Of a DNA stretch of 64,000 bases, positions 40,385 through 49,156 are shown piece by piece. A program made the position numbers and the translations under genes. Under the pieces are notes generated by a model, which was not told the origin of the DNA, made no database searches, and saw nothing but the letters and a program-made list of their open reading frames with translations. Numbering within the stretch: the stretch's first letter is position 1; each line of letters opens with the position of its first letter. Source of the DNA: Bdellovibrionales bacterium (GTDB taxonomy: Bacteria; Bdellovibrionota; Bdellovibrionia; Bdellovibrionales; Bdellovibrionaceae); the NCBI GenBank assembly GCA_016713585.1, contig JADJOV010000023.1, positions 434,001 through 498,000 on the forward strand. Direction: 5' to 3'.

Positions 40385-41368
40385 TCAACATCCGGCTGTA
40401 TAACGAAATTTGTTGTGCGATGAACACATCGGCCTTAAATTAAAGGGCTCATTCCCGCCGCCGGCAAACCGAGGATGGATATGGTCAACCTGGAGAAAAT
40501 GTTTTGACCCGCAAATCTTTCCAGTCCTTGAATCCTTAAATTGACACCCAAGATTCGGATTCAAAATAATTTTTTTAATTGAGGATGAAATCGGTTTCCC
40601 AGAGATATTCTGAGTGCCTTTGACTTCCGCCGCGGAATTTGACTCCGTGCTGGGGGACGGTGACTTGTGCTTTTTGACGGAAGTATTGACTCCGGTTCGC
40701 TGTTTGACATAGCGCTGAGCAAGACTCGTAATCATCTCAGCAAATGTGGCCCCGGGCAGGGCGTGGGATAGAAGCTCTTTCGCTCGATCTAGAATTTCCA
40801 TTTGCTCTTTGCTTAAGGTCAATTCAATTCTGACAGATTCATCTTTCTGAATTTTCTGCTTGAACTGAGTCTGCGGTGATAGGTTAAATTCCTTGGCCAA
40901 GATCAACTCACTCTCTGGCCCGGTTTTGTTCTCAAGCCTTGCAAGAAGATCCCTCTTTTCACTTGGCAAAAGCTGAGTCTTGTTTTCTTTCTTGGCAAGT
41001 CTGAGGACCTGCTGAACCTGAAGCAACTTGGGTTAACTAAGGTCCCATTTTCGATCTTGTTTCCAAGCTCTGGAACTTGCTGCATCATTCGCGGTATCGA
41101 TTCGGCGCTGGGCACTGGCCGGAGTGTAGCCGATCTCATTGACCAAGTAGTCAAACAAACTGGAGCAGGCCATGGGAAGGTAGAGCTTTCGCAGATCGAT
41201 CTCGATAATAATTTGCAATATTTGATGGGTCAGCTTGCGTTCTTCGGCCACTCGGTTTTTAAGTTCGCAATGGAGTTCTTCGTTTTTAAGCTTGGACAAA
41301 TTTTCACAGGCAGATTGAAGTGCTTGAGGCTCCGAAGCCTCTTCGGAGGAGTTAAATTTTTGAGTCAT
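40385..41368 (-). pseudogene. DUF222/HNH endonuclease, copy B, frameshifted
   Basis: Paralogue of the copy A gene with the same layout; the HNH half (40385-41026) is intact from LQVQQVLRLAKKE through VDHIHPRFAGGG to the end. The N-terminal part has a two-base loss near 41093 relative to copy A and a changed segment near 41020-41036, so translation from ATG 41368 stops early. The lesions differ from those of copy A, so decay or error arose independently. An intact parental sequence can be read by combining the copies. Confidence 0.8.
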
Positions 41369-41975
41369 GGTTGATTCCTTTCTGATGGTTGAAATTTCAG
41401 AAGGAGTATAGCATGGGTTTTTGGAGTGCATTCTTTAGGTTTTTGAGAATTGAAATAGTCTTCGGAAGGGACGAATAGATTACGTACAAATTGTTAAAAC
41501 GGCCCACAGTGTGGCGATTAACGATAGGAGCCGGGACCACCGCATTTTCGTTTTTTTAGTAAATCAGGGGCCGTCTGGTGAAAGGAAAAAAGTCGTCAAC
41601 GGCAATATGCATGACAAAGAGCATGATAAGCAAAATATTAATGTAAATGTAACTGGCCAGCCTTCGACGGGGAGATACTCAATTTGATAGATAAGCTCCA
41701 ATCAAATTAAACCCCCATCCCCACAAATTCTAGAAAGAGGCCCAAGGCTGTCAAGCGACCTGTGTCATATATATTTTCTGGGCAGCATGTGACTAACAGC
41801 GTAATTCTGATAGGTTTATTGCCCTCAAGCCGCCCTTTAGTGGGTTTTTTTGTCGAAAATATAGGCAGGGCGACTTGATTTGAAACGGCTTTGTTATCCT
41901 CAGCTACCCCCTCAACCTGATCAAGGCAGATCTGCATGGTTCATCTTTTGCTCCTGCTAATGTTGGGAGGCACTA

Positions 41976-42822
41976 ATGATAAAGGTAACAAAAGTGGACA
42001 GTCGCAATATGATGGAACATGGTCAGAGCGAGGGCTTTATCAAGATTAATTTGCTGGTATTCACTGTTTTTCTTGGAACAGTTGGCAGTTTCGGAATTAG
42101 TCGCGGATTGAACTCACCAAGCCCTGAGCTGACATTCAAATCTGTTCAGAATGAGATTCAAAGAATCCCTGCTTCAGCGAAAGTTTCGGCAATACAACCT
42201 GAAAAAAGTGCTAAAAAGATTTCAGTCGCCACAAAAACCACCTCCAAAAAAAAATCTCAAGACCGCAAAAACATTATTGCATCCAAAAAAACCTATATGG
42301 ATTGCCAAAGCTCAACGGTCCTCATTCCTAGAGTTGTGTTAAAAGCCAAGAGGACCAGAGATTTACTAACTCAAATTGAGGTGATTCTTGTTGATCAAAA
42401 AAGGCAAAAGTGCAACCTATCAATCTCAGGAGTCACTCGATTGGAGATTCTTAGATCCACAGACGCTTCAGAACAAAAATATTCTCATCGTCGGAAATTC
42501 GAAAGAAACAACTCGGAAGAATGGAATAATTGAAAAGGGCACGGCGGTGAGCTTATTTGAGTCTATGGATTCGACCGAGGACATGGCGTGCCTGTCTGTT
42601 GAAAATCGAGCGGGCCACAACTTGGGAATGCCTGGCGCACCTCCACTAAAAAACCGCCAGCTACTCAATGAAGCTCGATATCAGAAATTCAGCGGAACCT
42701 TGTACCATAAAGATAAGCTGGTGCCTTTAACCTGCTTTTCGCCAATGCTACCTCGAGAATCGACTTGTGGACCATCAAGTGATTTGAGCCAAGTTGGCGA
42801 TGATGAGCTGAGTGCACTATGA
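41976..42822 (+). pseudogene. Membrane-anchored secreted protein, frameshifted
   Basis: The ATG follows GGGAGG. The first about 150 residues contain a single transmembrane helix (INLLVFTVFLGTVGSFGISR, about residues 25-44), a Lys/Ser/Thr-rich linker and a beta-rich segment with Cys (KTYMDCQSSTVLIPRVVLKAK). Near the A-run 42397-42402 a different frame takes over and continues 120 residues with ILIVGNSKETTRKNGIIEKGTAVSLFES and further Cys. The two segments fit a single anchored protein of about 280 residues with an extracytoplasmic domain. An alternative is two overlapping genes. I do not recognise the family. Confidence 0.5.
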
Positions 42823-42856
42823 ATACCGGACATTGAAAAGCAAACAGTAAATCTCT

Positions 42857-44206
42857 TTACCGGCGCAGTTTAAATTCCGTTGTACTCACGGTATTTCCTT
42901 CAAGATTTTTGATTTCTATCTTTACAGCTCGATTGGCCCAATCAAGAGTGGCAAATCCAAAATTCTCTTTGGGGAAAATTTCACCCTGATAGGTTTGATC
43001 TTTTTCAAACACCCCGACCGATGGCGGTTGATTCAATGTGCCTGAGGTGACCTCTGTGAGTGTTCCCCAGCCCTTGACGTCCAATTTGGAGACAACTCCA
43101 AAACTTCGATCGCCGCTAAGAATGAGCATATTTTTGGGCTGTGTTTTTCGGATCAATTGAAACAAACGCTCGCGCTCTTTCGGGAAAAGGCCCCACCTTT
43201 CAAAACCATGCTCATTAGCAATCACTTGAATGGGGCTCACGAGAACAATAAGATCAGCAGATTGCTTAAGCTCGTCCTCCAACCACTCCCATTGAGTTTC
43301 GCCAAGAAGGGTTCCTTTGGGATCCTCGGAGGGGACAAATTTTGGATGAGCAAGGTGGTTTTCGGGCAAAGGATTCACAGCCGGGGCCGCCGAGGGCTCT
43401 ACCGTCGCACTTGCCGCTAGCTCAGGAGCTTTGGTGGAATCTTGAAGCGGGGATGCCGGTGGTGGCGGCTGCGAGGGTGGTGGCACCGGTGCTGAGACGG
43501 CCGGTTTCGGCCCGACAAATGGATGGAGGGCGTCTCTATTCCAGCGAGTATCGAGCAAAATAAAATGGATGGATGGAACAGTTTTGGAAATTTTCCGCCG
43601 TCGCTTTTTGTCAACTGTAGTTCCACCAATCGTTTTCGAATGATATAGTGGTCCCTGATTAAGAGCGATGCTATCTTTCACATAGGCCCAATAGTTCAAG
43701 AATTCCTTTCGCGCCTGCTCTTTGGCGGGATTCTGTCCCCCACCCGAGGCCAGACCATAATCCAAATCATTCCATATTGCCAAAAAGGGCACTTTGGTTC
43801 GGATTTCACGATACTCTGGAATCTTATCAAGCTTTGTGTACTGATCGCCAATTTGTTTTTGCGATACTTCGTTGGCAAAAATATTGTTCCCCATAAAAAT
43901 AAAAAGATCAGGCTCTTGGGCAAGAATAGTTTTCCAAATTGGTTGGGGGCGATCTTGATTGGCACTGGATCCAAAAGCAAATTTTTCAACTGCCTTTGAA
44001 TAATCTAAACCTCGGGGAACCGCCCGCTGATTCAGTCTCAACTCCGCCTTTTTTCCTCCAGGCACCTGAGAGCTTTCCCCTGGGGAATCGCCCTCGTTGT
44101 GATCTTGAGTTTTGCCAGAGCCGGTATCCGCTGATTTAGGAATTTGACAACCGAGTAACGTCACACAAGACACCAGAGCCAAAAAGGCGAAGTTAACAAG
44201 TTTCAT
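42857..44206 (-). CDS. PhoD-like metallophosphatase lipoprotein with altered active site
   Basis: 449 residues. A lipobox (VTLLGC, Cys20) marks it as a lipoprotein. The fold resembles PhoD-type alkaline phosphatases: KFAFGSSA at the start, then FIFMGNNIFAN, IWNDLDYG, GETQWEWLEDELKQS, SPIQVIANEHGFERW and LSGDRSFG. Family sequences have GDxIYAD, WDDHDYG and SGDRHF, so several metal ligands are replaced (Asp to Asn, His to Leu, His to Ser). A Pro/Ala-rich insertion (about residues 225-275) interrupts the domain. It is probably catalytically dead and may bind rather than hydrolyse. Same strand as, and 3 bp after, prpC. Confidence 0.75.
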   Translation of the reverse strand: MKLVNFAFLALVSCVTLLGCQIPKSADTGSGKTQDHNEGDSPGESSQVPGGKKAELRLNQRAVPRGLDYSKAVEKFAFGSSANQDRPQPIWKTILAQEPDLFIFMGNNIFANEVSQKQIGDQYTKLDKIPEYREIRTKVPFLAIWNDLDYGLASGGGQNPAKEQARKEFLNYWAYVKDSIALNQGPLYHSKTIGGTTVDKKRRRKISKTVPSIHFILLDTRWNRDALHPFVGPKPAVSAPVPPPSQPPPPASPLQDSTKAPELAASATVEPSAAPAVNPLPENHLAHPKFVPSEDPKGTLLGETQWEWLEDELKQSADLIVLVSPIQVIANEHGFERWGLFPKERERLFQLIRKTQPKNMLILSGDRSFGVVSKLDVKGWGTLTEVTSGTLNQPPSVGVFEKDQTYQGEIFPKENFGFATLDWANRAVKIEIKNLEGNTVSTTEFKLRR

Positions 44207-44208
44207 TT

Positions 44209-45378
44209 TTATTTTCGCTCGCTGATCGGTTTGACGGATCTTTGCGCGGCTCCTATATATTCACTGAGAGGACGAATAATTCGATTGTTGGCTGTTTGTT
44301 CCATGATATGGGAGCTCCAACCGACGGTTCGTGCCATAACAAAGATTGGAGTGAAAAAATCAATTTCAAAGCCCATCATATAGTAGGCCGGACCCGCAGG
44401 AAAATCGAGATTCGGGTAAATTTTCTTTTTATCGGCCATCACTTTTTCAAGACCTTCATAAATCTGCATCCAAGTTTGTTGGCCTGTCATATCAGCCATT
44501 TTTTGAGCGTACTTCTTCATTGTCGGCACTCTCGAATCGCCTTTTTTATAAACCCGATGACCAAAACCCATCACTTTTCTTTTTGCAGCCAGAGCATCCA
44601 ACATCCACTTCTCGGCTTTTGCAGGATCTGCGATTTCGAGCATCATGTGCATGACTTGCTCATTGGCGCCCCCGTGGAGTGGGCCCTTCAAGGCACCAAT
44701 TCCACCGACTGTTGCTGAATAGAGATCAGATTCAGTCGACGTGATCACTCTTGTCGCGAAAGTCGATGCATTAAAACTATGTTCGGCATAGAGAACCAGA
44801 CTGACATCGAAAGCTTTAACAATTTCACCCTCTGGAACTTTTCCAAAGCACATATTGAAAAAGTTCTCCGCGATGCTTAGATCGCTCCTTGGGGGAATAA
44901 AATCTAATCCCTTTTTAAATCGATAGTCCGCCGCAATCATTGTAGGAATTTTGGCCAAGAGTTTGACGGCCTTGTCATAGTTAACGGCCGGTGAAGAATC
45001 CCAGATGCGCTCGTCTTCGCAACCCAAGAAACTGACTCCTGTGCGAATAGCATCCATTGGATGGCACTTCTTGGGAAGCATCTTAATCACAGTTAGGCAA
45101 TCCTTGGTTATATCCCGAGTGCTTCGTTCTAGTTTTTCAAATTCTGACAGCTGGAGGGCTGTTGGAAGCTCGCCCTTATAGAGTAAATAAGCGACTTCTT
45201 CGAAGCGGCAATTCTCTGCCAATTCTTGAACTGGATACCCTCGATAGACTAAAGAATTAGTCTCTGAGTTAACCTTTGAAACTGAGGTCGTATCAATAAC
45301 AGATCCCTCGAGTCCGCGCTTTGTATTTACCTTTTCTGGTTCAGGAACATAATCTGGATTTACATATTCTGCGGTCAT
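44209..45378 (-). CDS. prpC: 2-methylcitrate synthase / citrate synthase
   Basis: Condenses propionyl-CoA (or acetyl-CoA) with oxaloacetate. Start taken at ATG 45378, 6 bp after AAGGAGAG, rather than an ATG 7 codons upstream. Catalytic signatures are present: LYAEHSFNASTFATRV, GALKGPLHGGANE with the substrate-binding His, MGFGHRVYKKGDSR, and DFPAGPAYYMMGF with the catalytic Asp. Length (about 390 residues) is that of the short bacterial type. Its position directly after prpD and prpB makes the methylcitrate role the better call, although oxaloacetate plus acetyl-CoA activity is common in this group. Confidence 0.9.
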   Translation of the reverse strand: MTAEYVNPDYVPEPEKVNTKRGLEGSVIDTTSVSKVNSETNSLVYRGYPVQELAENCRFEEVAYLLYKGELPTALQLSEFEKLERSTRDITKDCLTVIKMLPKKCHPMDAIRTGVSFLGCEDERIWDSSPAVNYDKAVKLLAKIPTMIAADYRFKKGLDFIPPRSDLSIAENFFNMCFGKVPEGEIVKAFDVSLVLYAEHSFNASTFATRVITSTESDLYSATVGGIGALKGPLHGGANEQVMHMMLEIADPAKAEKWMLDALAAKRKVMGFGHRVYKKGDSRVPTMKKYAQKMADMTGQQTWMQIYEGLEKVMADKKKIYPNLDFPAGPAYYMMGFEIDFFTPIFVMARTVGWSSHIMEQTANNRIIRPLSEYIGAAQRSVKPISERK

Positions 45379-45399
45379 ATAAGCTCTCCTTAACTTCAT

Positions 45400-46299
45400 T
45401 CAAGTCAGTTTAAAATTAAATATATCTTTATCAAACTTATTATATTCTTCATACCTAGTTAACTCATAAAGCTCTTGCCGGGTCTGCATAGATGGAACAA
45501 CCCCTTCTTGACTCCCGTGGGATAGGATATGATCTAGGCCATGTTCAGCCGCTTTCATGGCAAGCCTGAGGAGCGTGACGGGATAAATAACCAAATTATA
45601 ACCCAGCCTCTGAAGATCTGATTTAGTCAGAAGTTTAGATTTCCCAAATTCAGTCATATTTGCAAGTAATGGAACAGAGATGGCTCGACGAAATTGCTCA
45701 AATTCGCCCTCATCTTGAAGCGCCTCGGGGAAAATCATTTCGGCGCCAGCATCAACGTAAGCCTTTGCTCTATCAATGGCTTTGACTAAACCCTCCGAAG
45801 CCCTCGCATCGGTTCTTGCGCAAATCAAAAAATTCCCATCCAGGTTTTTCCCCAAGGTGGCTGCTTTGATTTTTCGAATCACCTCTGAAGTATCTATGAG
45901 GTTTTTATTATCAAGATGTCCGCAGCGTTTGGGATTCATTTGATCTTCGATATGACAGCCGGCCAAACCCATCTCAATAAGTTCCTGGACAGTCCGAGTG
46001 ACATTCATGGGTTCGCCAAACCCGGTATCGATGTCAATCAAACTTGGAAGTCGAGTGGTTCGCGCGATTTGGCGTCCTCGTTGGGCAATCTCAGTCTGAG
46101 TTGTAAGACCAATATCCGGATATCCCAGATCATTGGAAAGTACAGAGCCTGAAATATAAACCCCGTCGAAGCCCTTTTTTTCGATCAGCATACTGACCAG
46201 TGGAGAAATGGACCCTGGAAACTGAAGCAAGCGCCCTGATTTCAAATTCGCTCGGAAATTTTTCCTTTTTTCAGCGGCGGGAATCTCTGCAAACAACAT
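45400..46299 (-). CDS. prpB: 2-methylisocitrate lyase
   Basis: Cleaves 2-methylisocitrate to succinate and pyruvate. 299 residues, with the isocitrate lyase superfamily catalytic motif KRCGH at residues 124-128, DIDTGFGEP for substrate and metal, and the family MTEFGKS block. The start ATG overlaps the prpD stop by one base; 21 bp follow to the prpC start. Intact. Confidence 0.95.
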   Translation of the reverse strand: MLFAEIPAAEKRKNFRANLKSGRLLQFPGSISPLVSMLIEKKGFDGVYISGSVLSNDLGYPDIGLTTQTEIAQRGRQIARTTRLPSLIDIDTGFGEPMNVTRTVQELIEMGLAGCHIEDQMNPKRCGHLDNKNLIDTSEVIRKIKAATLGKNLDGNFLICARTDARASEGLVKAIDRAKAYVDAGAEMIFPEALQDEGEFEQFRRAISVPLLANMTEFGKSKLLTKSDLQRLGYNLVIYPVTLLRLAMKAAEHGLDHILSHGSQEGVVPSMQTRQELYELTRYEEYNKFDKDIFNFKLT

Positions 46300-47803
46300 T
46301 AGAAAATCCCCTGCTCGTCTCTCTGATGATGACTCAGGCTAGACAAAGACACTTGAACATTAAGGTCTTGAACCTGGGCCGCGGTCAGATTCGGAAGGTT
46401 TTCACAGAGAGTTAAAAAACGTTTGCTTTCTTCTGGCGTGATCAGACCTTCTGTGAGCGTGTGAAATTTGCGGACATAGTCTGCCCGCTTAAAAGGCTTT
46501 TTCCCAGCTGGGTGAGCATTTGCAACGCCAAGTTCATCCACGATTGTTTTGCCATTTTTTAGAATGATTTCAACGCGACCTCCAAATCTTTTCTTATTTG
46601 GATCTGGATTATGGTAATAATCTGTCCATTGTGTGTCTTCTACAGTTTTTATTTTGTGCCATAAAGCCACCGTGTCTGGCGCTGAGCGCGCTCTGGGGCA
46701 TAAGATTTCACATGATGCCAGGCGCCATCCTGCAAGGCCACAGCAAAGATATACATGATTGAGTGATCTAGGGTTTCCCTGGTCGCCTTTGGATCCATTT
46801 TTTGAGGGTCACCGGCCCCCGTGCCAATCACATAGTGGGTGTGATGGGAGGTGTGAATGATAATTTCTTTGACCTCGTCCCAGTTTGAAATCTGAGTGCG
46901 CATTTGACAGGCTAAATCAATCAATGCCTGAGATTGATACTCCGCTGAGTGTTCTTTGGTGTAGGTTTCCAAAATGGCCAACTTAGGTTCCCCGACGGCG
47001 GGCAATGGCACTTCATATTTTCCATTTTTCCCATCTAACATATACGCAATGACAGAATCTTCGCCCTCATAGATCGGAGAGGGGGCGCCTTCTCCTCGCA
47101 TAACTCGGTCAACGGCTTCAATAGCTAATTTACTCGAATGGGCTGGCGCATAGGCTTTCCAGGATGAAATCTCGCCTTTGCGTGACTGGCGAGTCGTAAA
47201 GGACACGTGAACAGCTTGTTGAATGGCCTGGTAAACAGTTTCTGTTGAAAGTCCAAGAAGGGTCCCTAGACCCGCCGCGCTAGCTGGGCACAGGTGCGCA
47301 ATATGATCCTTTTATGTTTGTGTAGACATATTCCCTTCACGAGGTTGACGTGAATCTCACAGGCAGTAACGATTCCTCGAAGGAGCTCGGCTCGGACTTT
47401 CCTTTTGCTGAGCCACTGCCAATAGAGGTGGAATACTGTCGCCCGGGTGAGAGTAATCCGCAGCAAGAAAGGTGTCATGGTAGTCGAGCTCACGCACGGC
47501 GGTCCCGTTGGCCCAGGTTGCCCATTCACAAGAAAATTTTTGGGTGTTTGGCATTCCAAACACCGTCGCTCCGTTGGGGCGTGGGTGGGCAATCGCCATG
47601 GCCCGAGCTGAAGCCACAGGACGTCGATTTAATGAGGCAATTGCCACGGAAGCATTATCAATGATGCGATTAATAACCATCTCAGTGACCTCAGGCCCAA
47701 CCGGGGTCTTATCTGTGGCAATTTCCGCCATCTTCCAGGCTAATTGGTTGCTGCGATCAAGATGTTCCTTAGACGAGTAAACGCGAACGAGATGATTCTT
47801 CAT
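46299..47803 (-). pseudogene. prpD: 2-methylcitrate dehydratase, three frameshifts
   Basis: PrpD-type (MmgE/PrpD) dehydratase of about 490-500 residues. Pieces read in order: N-terminal domain with ATWANGTAVRELDYHDTFLA, the AELLRGIVTACEIHVNLVKGI segment, HVSFTTRQSRKGEISSWKAYAPAHSSKLA, and the C-terminal block with WHKIKTVEDTQWTDYYHNPDP. Breaks lie at T-run 47403-47406, T-run 47310-47313 and 46678-46679; each is one base short, and filling each in gives uninterrupted sequence that I recognise from PrpD. The start has GGGGAGG 8 bp upstream. First gene of prpDBC. Confidence 0.9.
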
Positions 47804-48075
47804 GGTTGGAGCCTCCCCTTGGCTATTCTACTTATAAGGCCCCTAAGCTAGCTTGCTCACCAACGAGGGTCAAGGAGGGGGCTGGGAGCTTGCGGCGTGA
47901 CGAGCCCGTGGGGTGTTATGATCTATCGGGCTCAAATCAAACAGGCAACCTCAGGCGGCTTGGATTTAGCCGGATAGGTACGCGGCGACGCATTATACTG
48001 GTTTCATTTTGCTTTTTAGCTTTAGCGAAATTTTATGACAAGGCTGACTTTGATTCAATTTTGGATTCTGAGCGC
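47804..48075 (-). promoter_or_regulatory. prpD: Promoter region of prpDBC
   Basis: No gene is convincing in this gap. On the minus strand a TATAAT sequence (47992-47997) about 190 bp upstream of the ATG is a possible -10 box; the -35 region about 17 bp further is poor. A PrpR-type regulator gene is not nearby, and I see no obvious operator. Confidence 0.35.
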
Positions 48076-48952
48076 TCACTTGAGAGCGGCAGAACTCATG
48101 TCGAGACCTGCCAAAAATTCACTTGTAAAAAACCCATTCAGTATCGATCTGGCAGTTCCCGTCAGGAAAATCTCTTGCGTCGGCGAAATTTCAACTTTCA
48201 ACATCCCGCCAGGCATGTGAACAGTTATAGGTGATTGAGCTAGCCCCATTTTTGGGCTACACAAGCCGCTGCACAGCTGCTACTCCCAGGAGGCTAAGGT
48301 GTAGCCAGCCCCTCTCTCCCAAATCTCAATTTGGATATTATGACGATCGAGAACCCTCATAAATTGCACGTTTGTTCTCGCCGGAAAAAGGATGAGTCGA
48401 AATAGCAGGCCCATAAGCCCTGGCATTCTCTCGCGACACCTCATCCATGAGAACCACACAGTGTGGGTTCCCCACAGAAACGCAGTTGATCTTAATTTCT
48501 TTCCCCTCGACTTCCAGGGACTCATATAAAACTTCACGCGGAGGACCCATGACCGGTATCTGCTCACTTGAAAAACTCGGTTTACCCATAAACATTTTTA
48601 TTAGTCCCGTCTGCGAATCGAGTATATGAGCCTGGGCCACACCTGCTTTTGTTACAATGTTAAATACATCTTTCTCAACATACTTCTGATCGTGGAGGTA
48701 TTTCGCAAAGATACGAAGACCATTTCCACTCTTTTCACATTCACCGCCGTCAGGATTGAATATTCTTAAATAAATTCGTCCAGACTCTTCAAACGGACCA
48801 TAGAGAATGCCATCGCTCCCAACGCCATGATTCCGATCACAAATCAATCGAATATTATTTTCGGTCATTGAAACTTGGCAATGACGAGGATCAACCACAA
48901 TGTAATCATTGCCTAAAGCGTGAAATTTCCAAAATTCTTGTGTGCTTTTCAT
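48076..48952 (-). pseudogene. dapF: Diaminopimelate epimerase family protein (serine variant), three frameshifts
   Basis: DapF isomerises L,L- to meso-diaminopimelate for peptidoglycan and lysine. Fold motifs are clear: FHALGNDYIVVD, NPDGGECEKSGNGLR, VSVGNPHCVVL, WERGAGYTLASGSSSCAAA and the ending VHMPGGMLKVEI...LTGTA. Both catalytic Cys (CGNG and CGTG in classical DapF) are Ser here (residue 75 and the second in ASGSSS), which I recall as a recurring variant in other bacteria, with unproven activity. Breaks near 48385-48389, 48285 and 48246-48251 are one- or two-base slips; correcting them gives one protein to TAA/TGA at 48076. The ATG at 48952 is preferred over the GTG four codons earlier. 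Confidence 0.75.
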
Positions 48953-49156
48953 ATTCTGACTCACGACCCCTGACCCCCTCTGTTCAATCTACATTTAAAA
49001 CCAAATTGGTCATAGAATCCTCCACCCGAATGACGATCAAAGCCTTTGTTTCATGCCGTTCGCCGAGAAGTCAAGCCTAAGTTGCCACCCATTTTAACAG
49101 TGTGGATGGCCACATCGTCATAGGAGGTTTTAACCTTATGAACGAGGAGGCAGAAC

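Larger units (their letters stand above)
40290..41742 (+). repeat. 1.5-kb HNH repeat unit, copy B
   Basis: Direct repeat of 27590-29071 in the same orientation; slightly shorter through small indels. It is inserted between the charged secreted-protein gene and the gene at 41976. Its right boundary (TTCTAGAAAGAGGCC) is identical to copy A; the flanks beyond are unrelated, so this is a mobile or recombining unit rather than part of a larger duplication. Confidence 0.85.

Noticed and set aside
47806..48234. Plus-strand gene of about 140 codons beside prpD
   Set aside because: It overlaps the dapF 3' end, which is well supported on the opposite strand, and has no recognisable product.
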